From positions 13,890,318 to 13,954,317 of the forward strand of contig JAVGWX010000011.1 of assembly GCA_036924085.1 (NCBI GenBank): 64,000 nucleotides of DNA, in the 5' to 3' direction. The notes beneath the pieces are model-generated. The model made no database searches, was not told the origin of the DNA, and saw only the letters and a list, made by a program, of their open reading frames with translations. The DNA is from Ariolimax columbianus (taxonomy: Eukaryota; Mollusca; Gastropoda; Stylommatophora; Arionidae). The translations under genes were made by a program, and so were the position numbers. Below, one piece after another: positions 54,240-64,000 of this stretch (the first letter of the stretch is position 1; the number at the start of each line of letters is the position of its first letter).

Positions 54240-55135
54240 ACGTCCCTCCCATAACTGTACTTCCTCTCGTCCCTGCCACTCTTCCCTCCCATAACCGTAC
54301 TTCCTCTCGTCCCTGCCACTCTTCCCTCACATAACCGTACTTCTCACCGGCGTTATCATTTGTACCTGACGTAAACCCAATTATTACTGCCCCTTAAACC
54401 CAATTATTACTGCCCCTTTGACTTCTTCCCCCACATAACCCTACTTCCCACGTCCCCTTTCACCTCTTCCTCCACATAACCCTACTTTCCACCGCCCTCT
54501 TTCACCTCTTCCCCCACATAACCCTACTTACCACCGCCCCTTTCACCTCTTCCCCCACATAACCCTACTTCTCACCGCCCCTGCCACTCCTCCCCCACAT
54601 AACAATGTTTCCCACCGCCCGTGCCACGCCTCCCCCACATAACCCTACATCCCACTGCCCCCTGCCACTCCACCCACATGTAACCCTACTGCCCATCCGA
54701 CCTGCCAGTCTTCCCTCACATAAACATGTTTTTCCTCGCCTCTGCACATTTCCATCATGAACCCCTCTTCTCTCCGCTTCTGCAAATCGTCCTCAATCTT
54801 CCCCCACATAACCCTACTTCTCACCGCCACCTTTCACCTCTTCCCCCACATAACCCTACTTCCACCGCCACCTTTCACCTCTTCCCCCACATAACCCTAC
54901 TTCCCACCGCCACCTTTCACCTCTTCCCCCACATAACCCTACTTCCCACCGCCACCTTTCACCTATTCCCCCACATAACCCTACTTCTCACCGCCCCATT
55001 TCACCTCTTCCCCCACATAACCCTACTTCTCGTCGCCCCTGCCAGTCTTCCCTCACATAAACATGTTTTTCCTCGCCTCTGCACATTTCCATCATGAACC
55101 CCTCCTCTCTCCGCTTCTGCATATCGTCCTCAATC
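54240..55135. repeat. About 40-bp pyrimidine-rich minisatellite with a larger internal duplication
   Basis: About 20 units based on CCCCCACATAACCCTACTTC and CACCGCC…CTTTCACCTCTT. A 90-bp non-unit segment (CTTCCCTCACATAAACATGT to CGCTTCTGCA) appears at about 54710-54790 and again at 55045-55125. Together with the intervening units it was therefore duplicated as one block of about 340 bp. Confidence 0.9.
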
Positions 55136-55894
55136 TTCCCCCACGTAATTAACGTCACGGGTCGAACCAGAAGACAGGAAATCAAACAGATTAAACAAGA
55201 TTTTCAACTTGAAAACGCCACGATGTTCAGCGTGTCAACAATTCGGCATTCAATTCTCACAAGCCTGTCTCTTTTTCTTGAATCCCCTCTCGAAAGCTCG
55301 GTTGAAAACGTCAGTGTTTTCTCTTGAGCCTCTTGAAAAAGGTATTAACGAGAATATGTCATTTTTGCCTCACAGATCACAGTTTTGTTTTAAACAGAAG
55401 ATTAGTTCAGTTGCGAAGCAAACACGATCGTTGTGTGAAGCTTCTCTTCTTCCACACGGGCACTGGCAATCAATCTCTTGAATAAAATGCTTAATAAGAG
55501 ACACGCACATTTTGGGCATATAACTGAACGTTCCTCGTAGAGGCATGCAGCGATATTCAACACCGACTGAGAGGCAGAGAAGTTAGAACTTGGACCCAAT
55601 CGTTACGGTCTATGTGGATATGCTTTATGTTTGATGATAGGGGCGATTGGAAGTAATAGTGCCTGTAAATTGATCTGGATCGATTTATGTCTATATTCCA
55701 TCGTTGTGATAATTTGACGGAAGAAATGATAGGTCAGGAGTCTTTCACGTTTTTTAACTCGATGTTACAATATGTCAGAATGTAATTCACATCTTTCCAA
55801 AAGTGTCTGAGCCCAAAGGAGCACTTCAAATAAAATGGGTATAATATTGAAAATCGCTTATGTTTTCTGTATTGGTACATACACTTTACTTGGG
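55136..55894. other. No gene seen
   Basis: Unique-looking sequence. Open frames (55094-55481) start in the array and show no domain. Confidence 0.35.
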
Positions 55895-56265
55895 AGGAAC
55901 AGACTAAAGTCTGATCAGGCAAAATGTACCGATCAGACATGTTAGTCGGAATCAGGCAAGACATACTGGCCAGGACCCTCACCTCGGCGTCCTAGTAGCC
56001 CTCCCTGGAAACGAGCTGTTTTCATGGCAGCCTGGCTAACAAAGTGATGGATCGACGTGATCCCGGTAGTAGTGAGTGACACGCAGATGTAGCCAAGCAT
56101 AGCACAACCGTCTGGAGGACCCCGGTACAACTTCATCAGCACTCACGGGATGTGAGGAAAGCTACAGCAGCCCGCCACTTAACGCCCTTATCAGGGCGCA
56201 CAACAGAGTAACCTACTCATTATGGGCATTCCCAAACAACAACAACAACAACAACAACAACACTT
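55895..56265 (+). mobile_element. D-family retroposon, full length with long (AAC)n tail
   Basis: The best-preserved sense copy. 5' GACTAAAGTCTGATCAGGCA and one GACATGTTAGTCGGAATCAG unit, the body, then CTACTCATTATGGGCATTCC and a tail of about ten AAC triplets. This copy defines the 3' end of the family and shows only one or two 5' units. Confidence 0.85.
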
Positions 56266-56589
56266 TCTACTTGGATTATATTAACAATATTGTTTTATAA
56301 AATTTTATAGCAATATAACATTTGATGGATTTTAAAAATTGAATTAAATTAATAAAAATATTGATAACTAATAACTTTACCAGGCTAGAGGTTGATAGAT
56401 GAGTGTTGTGGGTAGATATAAGTGGGATGTGTAAGTAGAATGATATAAGATGGGTTGAGAGTGAGGTGAGATAAGGAGATAAGAGAGAGAGAGAGAGGTC
56501 TTCTCCGCTAGTTCACGATCCCTAAGTTTGGTTAATGCCAACACATTTTTATGGCGTGTAGGTAATTCAATAGCTCTCATTACTAACTA
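56266..56589. other. No gene seen; short (GA)n at 56484
   Basis: AT-rich sequence with a short GAGAGAGA tract. No recognised element. Confidence 0.35.
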
Positions 56590-58055
56590 CCACCATCCCA
56601 AATCCCCTCCATCACAAACCCCCTCCATACAAACCCCATCCATCACTATCACACTCCATCAAAAATACCCTCCATCACTAACACCCTCCATAACAAACCC
56701 CCTCCATCACAAACCCCATCCATCACTAAAATCCTCCATCACAAACCCCCTCCATCAGTAACACCCTCCATCACAAATACCCTACATCACAAACCCCCTC
56801 CATCACTAACACCCTCCATCACAAACCCCCTCCATCACAAACCCCCTCCATAACTAACACCCTCCATCACAAACCCCCTCCATCACAAATCCCCTCCATC
56901 ACAAACCCCCTCCATCACAAATCCCCTCCATCACAAATCCCCTCCATCACAAACACCCTCCATTACAAATCCCCTCCATCACAAATCCCCTGCATCACAA
57001 ATCCCCTCCGTCACAAATCCCCTCCATCACAAATCCCCTCCATCACAATTCCCCTCCATCACAAATCCCATTCATCACAAATCCCCGCCATCACAAATCC
57101 CCTCCATCACAAACCCCCTCCAACATCAGACCACTACATCACTAACCCTCTCCATCACCTACCCCTTCCATCATCAGATCACTCCATCACCAACCCCCTC
57201 CATACCTACCCCCTCCATCATCAGATCACTCCATCACCAACCCCCTCCATCACCTACCCCCTCTATCATCAGACCACTCTATCACCTACCCCCTCCATCA
57301 TCAGACCACTCCATCGCCAACCCAGTCCATCACCTACCCCTTCCGTCATCAGACCACTCCATCACCAACCCCCTCCATCACCTACCCCCTCCATCACCAA
57401 CCCATTCCATTTCCAATCCCCTCCATCTATAATCCTCTCCATCACCAACACCATCTATCCACAGCCCACTACATCATTAACCCACTCCATCACCAACCCA
57501 CTCCATTACCAATCCGCTCCATCACCAACCCACTCCATTACCAATCCCCTCCATCTATAATCCCATTCATTACCAACCTCCTCCATCAACAACCACCTCC
57601 ATCATCTACCCCTCCATCACCAACACCATCTATCCACAACCAACTCCACCATTAACCCACTCCATCAACAACCCACACCGTCATCAACCAATTCCATCAC
57701 CGACCCAATCCATTACCAACCCCTCCATCTATATATAATATCCTCCATCATCAACAACATCTATCCGCAACCCACTCCATCACCAATCTACTCCATCACC
57801 AACCCACTTCATCACCAACCAACTCCATCATCAACCAACTCCATCACCAACCAACTCCATCACCAACCCACTCCATCACCAACCCACTCCATCACCAACC
57901 CACTCCATCATCAACCCACTCCATCACCAACCATCATCAACCAACTCCATCACCAACCAACTCCATCATCAACCCACTCCATCACCAACCAACTCCATCA
58001 CCAACCCACTCCATCATCAACCCACTCCATCATCAACCCACTCCATCACCAACAA
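56590..58055. repeat. Large 16-17 bp satellite block, about 1.5 kb
   Basis: About 90 imperfect units based on CTCCATCACAAACCCC on the left. Toward the right these change to CTCCATCACCAACCCA and then ACTCCATCATCAACCA. The gradual change of unit type along the block records its growth by local duplication. Confidence 0.95.
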
Positions 58056-58067
58056 CAACAGGAACTA

Positions 58068-58345
58068 TATGTATGTTAAGTGGCGATCTGTATTAGCTTT
58101 TCTTACATCCCGAGCGAGCTGATGAAGGTAGACCGCGGTTCTCCTCGCGGTTGTGCAATGCTCGGCTTCATCTGTGTGACGTTTTCTACTACGGGGATCA
58201 GGTCGATCAATACGTAGTCAGCTTGACTACCTTGAAAACAGCCCGTTTTTATGAAGTGGCACATGGACGTGAAATAGTGGTCTTGGTCAGTATATTGTGT
58301 CTGACCGTGGCGAAAAGTCCTGATCTGAATAATGTACCTGACCGT
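58068..58345 (-). mobile_element. D-family retroposon, diverged single-unit copy
   Basis: In + text: TAAGTGGCGATCTGTATTAG, TTACATCCCGAGCGAGCTGA, TCTACTACGGGGATCAGGTC and TGGTCTTGGTCAGTATATTG. Its 3' tail (AAC, read in reverse) merges with the satellite block at 58055. Confidence 0.75.
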
Positions 58346-58934
58346 ACTAGTGTCTCAGTTTCCTATTTACATATTTGAAAAATGCTACCAGCCTTTGCTA
58401 TACACCAGGGGTTGACAAACTGGGGTATACGTTCCCACAGGTGTGCATCATCACTTTTGAATGGAAAAAAAATGCGCCTTAAAATACAGCCTAAGTGGTC
58501 ATTGATGTACAGTGTAACAATCCCGTTAAGTAAGTTAGTTGTCCATCGCAAGCGAAGATGGCGACATCGTCAGACTGTCCTCGTCCTGAAGATGTAACGC
58601 GCTGAAATTGGATTATAGTGAGGAAAAAGTTGCGCTGGACATCAATCCAACTCTCTCGTCCTGAGTTACCGGGAACCAGTGGCAAGACATGCAATAAAGA
58701 CGACTGGAAGTAGCTCAAGATGCAGACATTCAGGCCGTACAATCCGTGAGACCAGTGGTCGCTTGAAACTTGTAGTAGTCGATCGTCAATCGTTTCCTTG
58801 ACGATCTGAGAGGCGAATATCGTGCCTGCCAACAATCCCGTTACAAAACATCTGACAGACGCAATCAACATGGTAAGCAGTCCTCTCTCCTCTATCATAC
58901 TGCAAAACACAGATGAAATCTCTAAACAAATTCT
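58346..58934. other. No host gene recognised
   Basis: Contains a 139-codon minus frame (58910-58491) with no recognised domain. GTTGTCCATCG…GAAGATGGCGACATC resembles 33388-33415, so part may be an old retroelement 3' region. Confidence 0.35.
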
Positions 58935-59010
58935 TCTTCTTCTGCGTTCGTTCCTAATCTTCCGCTACCAAGTCCTGAACAGGGCTTTGCACGTAACAGA
59001 ACGTAGTCCG
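58935..59010 (-). mobile_element. S-family SINE tail fragment
   Basis: Reverse of the S 3' end: a TTC run, CGTTCGTTCCTAATCTTCCG, then CTACCAAGTCCTGAACAGGG and AGAATGGAATGCGTTGTGTC just beyond. Confidence 0.65.
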
Positions 59011-59111
59011 AAGAATGGAATGCGTTGTGTCGCTTATACAGTTATTAACGTTTCCCCCCGAATCAATGAACTTATTGCCAAACACTGACACCACCACTCA
59101 AACATCGGAAC

Positions 59112-59465
59112 GAGATCAAGATGCTGAACAGCGCATAAGCTGCAGAAGTGAGTGACCCATGGCTGACTGCTAGCGTCAGGGCCAGCGAACCAAAGCTGCC
59201 AAGACCCTTCTACACCTCCACGCGGTGATCCCGGATAACAGGCTGCAGCAAGCAGACTGGCTAAGGAGAAGGGATCGAAGAGGGAATGCTAACCTGGTAT
59301 TTAAAAATGCTTGCTGAAGTCGGATGTGTTGGACCGAAAGGTGCAAATATCGCAGCCAAGATGTAAACCTACGACACAACGCATTCCGTTCTCTGGACTA
59401 CATTCTGCTACTTTAAGCCCTCTCAGGGTTTGGTAGCTGGAGATTGAGAACGAACGAAGCCAAGC
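59112..59465 (+). mobile_element. S-family SINE, full-length copy with target-site duplication
   Basis: About 354 bp from GAGATCAAGATGCTGAACAG to GAACGAACGAAGCCAAGC. The 13-bp word CAAACATCGGAAC lies at 59099-59111 and 59466-59478, a perfect target-site duplication. With 24343-24697 it defines the family ends and an (AAGCC)n-like tail. Confidence 0.93.
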
Positions 59466-59554
59466 CAAACATCGGAACATCAGTACTCGGTGCAATCAGT
59501 TCCAAACCTGACCTCTGTCCGATACACAGAAAAAGACAATTGCAATCTGTGAAA

Positions 59555-59990
59555 TGAAATGCCGGAGAAAATTGATCAACGTAACTTGGAGAAACAGAGT
59601 ACCGACATGAGAAACATTGTGGGAACAGCATCCTCTGAAGAATACATGCATAGACTGAAGGTTAAGTGGGTTGGTCCTTTTATGAAAAGGAAACCAGATC
59701 GACTGTCATTAAAAGACATACAGCAGTTGGATTTTAATGTTTCGAGTAAGAGAAGACCACGAGGGAAATGGATAGACAACATCAAAGACATTATATACCA
59801 GCATGGGCCCAAGCACAGCAACACATCTGGCCAAAGAACCAGACCTACATATGCCCATTACGCTTTGAGGCATCAGTGGAAAGATAAAGTAAAGCGAGTA
59901 TTGCCAAACAAACAATCAAAATACAAACAAACAAGCATCTCAGAATCTCAAATTGACAAATTCATTGGATTTTTAAAATTAAAGTGAGGT
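59555..59990 (+). mobile_element. RTE-like retrotransposon C-terminal fragment
   Basis: The frame 59559-59987 (142 codons) reads YMHRLKVKWVGPFMKRKPDR, RRPRGKWIDNIKDIIYQHGP and ALRHQWKDKVKRVL. This has the WxGHFxRR…RPRGRWIDxI…HQW module order of an RTE-type C-terminus, with Gly-Pro in place of Gly-His. The frame is open, but the reverse transcriptase is missing. Confidence 0.7.
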
Positions 59991-60499
59991 ATCAGTTTAC
60001 ACTGATTATCTTTTTGATCTTGGGGATTGAATTGAGGTATTTTCTCAGACCGTTCATTAACACTATCTCTAAATAAAATCATTTGTTGAACCTTTATTGT
60101 AATAAGTAAATAAGGACTTGTCAGAATGCCGAAACAGTACAGAAAAACATGCATGTCTGTAACCCATGACCTACTCCAAAACTAGGCTCTTCATACACTT
60201 CGCGTATACAAAATTCACGAGGATGGGACTTACATCGGTTCGAATTCTTAAAATTCTTTACTGGTCATGGTGTGTGATAAATAACAACCCAGTCTGCACA
60301 CTGGACGAAGACTGCAGGCGCGATAGGCAGTTATTGCTGAGTTTTATAAATCATTATCAAACAAATAAAGAGGAAATTGTGCTAAAAATATTTTTTTTGA
60401 AGGTTAACTCAGGAAGGAGACTACGAATTTATACTTTTGTTTCGGTTAAATAAAGAAAGTCACAGAACACTTCTATTGGGGATGAAGTGTTTGGGACTC

Positions 60500-60605
60500 G
60501 ATCGTACAAAGTCCCAGCTATATTAAAGTTGGTTAGACCCTTTTCCTTTCTGGCAGTTTTTCCTTCCATAGTCAGGTACCAGTTTACAGCTAGGTATGAT
60601 GTTTC
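60500..60605 (-). mobile_element. C-family SINE 3' part
   Basis: Reverse of the family end: GTCAGGTACCAGTTTACAGC, preceded by the TTTCCTTTCTGGCAGTTTTT pyrimidine stretch also seen at 26175-26200. Confidence 0.5.
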
Positions 60606-60611
60606 GAATGC

Positions 60612-60890
60612 CCACAATGAGTAGGTTTACTCCTTTGCGCGCCCTGAAAAGGACGTTAAGTCACGGGTTGCAGTAGCTTTCCTCACATCCCGAGCGTGAA
60701 GGTGAACCGAGGTCCCCCAGACTGTTGTGCTATGCTTGGCTTCATATGTGTGTCGCTCACTACTACGGGGATCACGTCAATATTCACCTCGTTAGCCAGG
60801 CTGCCATTAAATCAGCCAGTTTCCTGGGAAGGATACGAGAAAGCCGAGTTGTTCTTGTTTAGGTTATTTTACCAAACCCTGACTAACATG
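60612..60890 (-). mobile_element. D-family retroposon body
   Basis: In + text GAATGCCCACAATGAGTAGG, CACATCCCGAGCGTGAAGGT and CTACTACGGGGATCACGTCA, ending at the array. The preceding GATGTTTC is a possible eroded tail. Confidence 0.8.
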
Positions 60891-61425
60891 TCTGACCAGT
60901 ATATTTTGCCTGACCCTGACTAACATGTCTGACCAGTATATTTTGCCTGACCCTGACTAACATGTCTGACCCGCATATTTTACCTGACCCTGACTAACAT
61001 GTCTGACCCGCATATATTTCCTGACCCTGACTAACATGTCTGATCAGTATATTATGACTGACCTTAACATATCTGACCAGCATATTTTACCTGACCCTGA
61101 CTAACATGTCTGATCAGTATATTTTGACTGACCCTAACATATCTGACCAGCATATTTTACCTAACCCTGACTAACATGTCTGATCAGTATATTTTGACTG
61201 AACCTAACATATCTGACCACCATATTTTACCTGACCCTGACTAACATGTCTGAACAGTATAATTTGACTGAACCTAACATATCTGACCAGTATATTTTAC
61301 CTGACTCTGACTAACATGTCTGACCAGTATATTTTACCTGACCCTGACTAACATGTCTGACCAGTATATTTTGACTGACCCAAACATGTCTGACCAGCAT
61401 ATTTGACCTGACCAGGTGTTAGTCT
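60880..61425. repeat. Minisatellite from the D-family 5' end, about 18 units
   Basis: Units based on TATTTTGCCTGACCCTGACT, AACATGTCTGACCAG. From about 61040 a two-type alternation appears (a full unit followed by a shorter TTTTGACTGACCCTAACAT unit), giving a higher-order period of about 60 bp repeated at least four times. Confidence 0.92.
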
Positions 61426-63429
61426 TTCTCCCCACACCTAGAGCCCGTTGAGATCATGGATTGAACCTTTCCCATTTCTGCCACAAGCCAGCTATACAGC
61501 CAATGTACTTACTAGACGATGTAATAAAACTCAACCTCTGCTCCATTGTCAAAATAACTCAGTGTTGGCAAGGGTTCTTAGCCTAGTATGTAAATTCATT
61601 GATATATTTTCGAGTGCCCTGAATCTCAGTGGAGGCACAATTACACCTGTACTTTCACTATCTTGTAACTGAAATGTAGTCTTTATAACAATTATGAATG
61701 TAGACAACACACAATTAAACAGGAAACAATCCCTCCGACATTCATTCCAAATAGTATCATTTCATGTATATATATATATATTTATAAATTCTGATAGACT
61801 ACAAAATAGAAACAAAGCATAATTTCCCCAAGCGATATATATATATATAAATCGTTAGACTTCAAAGGTAGAAACTTTCATCAATCGATGCTTCTGTCGA
61901 ATATTGGGATTGTAGAATGATATGATAGTCCTAAATGTAGAACTGTGGATAAGAACGAAATAAATCAGTAACACTTGGAGAATGAAGAGTGTAGGATAAG
62001 ACACATAACGGGGACATGCTGATATCGCTATAAAGCCAGTTCAGTTCTGAAATCCACAAGGAAATTGAATTAGATCAGGTATAAAGATTAATATGGGAGA
62101 GAGCGAGCATTCGACAAATATTAAGACCGCAAGAAAGACACGGACAGAGCTGGAAGGAAGGTAACAGGCCAGAAAGCCTTAGCCTGTATGTGTTAAAGAC
62201 AAATACTCCGCCGGGAGTGTCTCAATGTTTATTGATTGATTGAGTTATTGCTACATTGAACCGCCCAAACAGATCTACAGGTTTCACTAAACAAACTCAA
62301 GTGAATAGGTTTTCTAAGGTTACTAAAGGGCTACTACGTGGACTACATCCGGGCACCAAACTAACCTATACGCTACCCCATAAAAGCACGGGATACAACG
62401 GCAAGAAATGTTAAGAACCCCTGCGTTAGGGGCACACATAATTACGTAACGATCGTCTCCTCTTGAGCGTCTGCCAAACTTTCCACTTGATGTTGAAAAG
62501 GAAACTGCCAGCACAACTTGCACTCAAAACAGACGACAACTTTTTAACTCGACACGTCACAATGGCGGAGGCATCCGTGAAAGGACTGGACCAACGATTT
62601 AGTGTCATGTATGCACATTTTTCATGGCTCGCTTTTTCTACAACTTTCCCTTTCCTGATTTTTCAATCTTGCTAAACAAGCCCCTCTGGCGCATTTATGT
62701 CTCCTCGACCACAGCATCACCGACAGATGTAGGGATGAAAACCGCGGGAAGTTGAGCTTCTAACACTCTCCTAGGAAACCACCAGCAAATGGCCTCCTAA
62801 AATGGGTAATTTTGTAATTTCCTGGTGATGCCAATGCTCAAACCAGGATGAAGAATGGGGAGCTCGCACAACTAGATGTCCACAAGTGGCTCCAGACATT
62901 GTCACTGACACTTCCATCATGCCCATCTGCTAAAAAGGAACTGTCCTTTCTAAAAGCTCCAGAACCATGTGCCGATATAATTGAAGGATATTCAATAGGT
63001 CATTACGCTTGTTCGTCCCTTTCCATCGCCTCTTCTTTCTATCAATACCTTTCAGTCGCACGCAAGTGTTCTCTTGATTAATTTTAACCTCTTTCTGTCG
63101 TTTCCCTTTCCATCTCGTGTTCCTCGTTTTGTTATTTATTGTAAGTTATGAAAAATATCCAGAGAAATATTTTTATTTTTATTTCTGACCAGTCGTACGT
63201 TCTGTCCATCGTTCTCTCGTTTTTAATTCAATCCTTGAATACAAGATATCGAGTAGTATAGATTCGAACCAGAGCGTATTTATAATTAGCGTTATTATCG
63301 TGTTTCGCTTGAAATCAAAGGGTGTATGTGTGTGTGTGTGTAGATATACAAATATGTGTGTGTGTGTGTGAAAGGGTGGCTAATATGTTGTATAAGCGTG
63401 CATATGTGTGTCGTGTTGTATATCGTATA
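61426..63429. other. No gene supported
   Basis: No recognised repeat except short TA runs at 61768-61782 and 61837-61850, and GT-rich sequence from 63320. At 62562 CACAATGGCGGAG starts a short frame (MAEASVKGLDQRFSVM) ending at an ATG|GTATGC-like step. It could be a small first exon, but there is nothing to join it to, so I do not call it. Confidence 0.35.
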
Positions 63430-64000
63430 TGAGTGTGTGTGATGTTGTATCTGTATAAGCGTATATAGGTGTGTGTGATGTTGTATAAGCGTATATAGGT
63501 GTGTGTGATGTTGTATAAGCGTATATAGGTATGTGTGATGTTGTATAAGCGTATATAGGTGTGTGTGATGTTGTATAAGCGTATATAGGTATGTGTGATG
63601 TTGTATAAGCGTATATAGGTGTGTGTGATGTTGTATAAGCGTATATAGGTGTGTGTGATGTTGTATAAGCGTATATAGGTGTGTGTGATGTTGTATAAGC
63701 GTATATAGGTGTGTGTGATGTTGTATAAGCGTATATAGGTGTGTGTGATGTTGTATAAGCGTATATAGGTGTCTATGATGTTGTATAAGCGTATATAGGT
63801 GTGTGTGATGTTGTATAAGCGTATATAGGTGTGTGTGATGTTGTATAAGCGTATATAGGTGTGTGTGATGTTGTATAAGCGTATATAGGTGTGTGTGATG
63901 TTGTATAAGCGTATATAGGTGTATGTGATGTTGTATAAGCGTATATAAGTGTATATGATGTTGTATACGCGTATATAAGTGTATGTCATGTTGTATTTGT
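63430..64000. repeat. 30-bp minisatellite running off the window end, about 18 copies
   Basis: The unit contains TTGTATAAGCGTATATAGGT and GTGTGTGATG, very homogeneous and exactly 30 bp, continuing to the last base. The 224-codon minus-strand frame through it is a repeat artefact. Confidence 0.95.

Noticed and set aside
62562..62612. Possible first exon MAEASVKGLDQRFSVM with a favourable start context and a GTATGC step
   Set aside because: Too short to be distinguished from chance, no downstream exon in the window and no recognised family.
63315..63989. 224-codon minus-strand frame of repeated YIRLYNITHT
   Set aside because: Product of a homogeneous 30-bp array; no gene context.

Overview
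The window looks like animal nuclear DNA, most likely from a mollusc (probably a gastropod). It is gene-poor, with spliced genes whose introns run to several kilobases, and it is crowded with non-LTR retrotransposon debris, SINE-like retroposons, mariner relics and minisatellites. There are no operons, CRISPR arrays or prokaryotic signals. All family calls were made by eye from motifs; no database search was possible.

Two host genes can be supported. (1) A calponin/transgelin-family gene lies on the + strand in three exons (7734-7870, 13680-13902, 14590-14766). They splice in frame into 178 residues with a calponin-homology domain and one C-terminal calponin-like repeat; a further N-terminal exon may lie upstream. 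(2) A nuclear receptor of subfamily NR2E lies on the - strand in six exons (49445 down to 31775). The DNA-binding domain is closest to the dissatisfaction (dsf/NR2E2) type, followed by a hinge with a PIDLS motif and a ligand-binding domain. All six exons join in phase to give about 374 residues. Only a short N-terminal exon is missing, and a polyadenylation signal follows the stop. The two genes are convergent.

Layout: 1-7.7 kb, repeats upstream of the calponin gene; 7.7-14.8 kb, the calponin gene with TE-filled introns; 14.8-31.7 kb, intergenic DNA with minisatellites, RTE fragments, mariner relics and SINEs; 31.7-49.5 kb, the receptor gene, whose introns hold RTE, CR1/L2-like and RNase H-bearing retroelement fragments and nested SINEs; 49.5-64 kb, the receptor's upstream side, with a jockey-like element carrying a nested insertion, then large simple satellites to the window end.

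I use working names for the recurring short repeats. S is a roughly 350-bp SINE-like family with target-site duplications. T is a tRNA-derived SINE with clear A and B boxes. B is a second tRNA-like SINE. C is a third tRNA-like family ending in a conserved AGCTGTAAATGGGTAC motif. D is a roughly 330-bp retroposon with an (AAC)n tail. The most interesting pattern is that many of the minisatellites are not independent: their unit is a piece of one of these mobile elements (the head or tail of S, the head of B, the 5' end of D, the 3' end of a non-LTR element, or a mariner segment). The locus therefore appears to show satellite arrays arising repeatedly from transposable-element ends.
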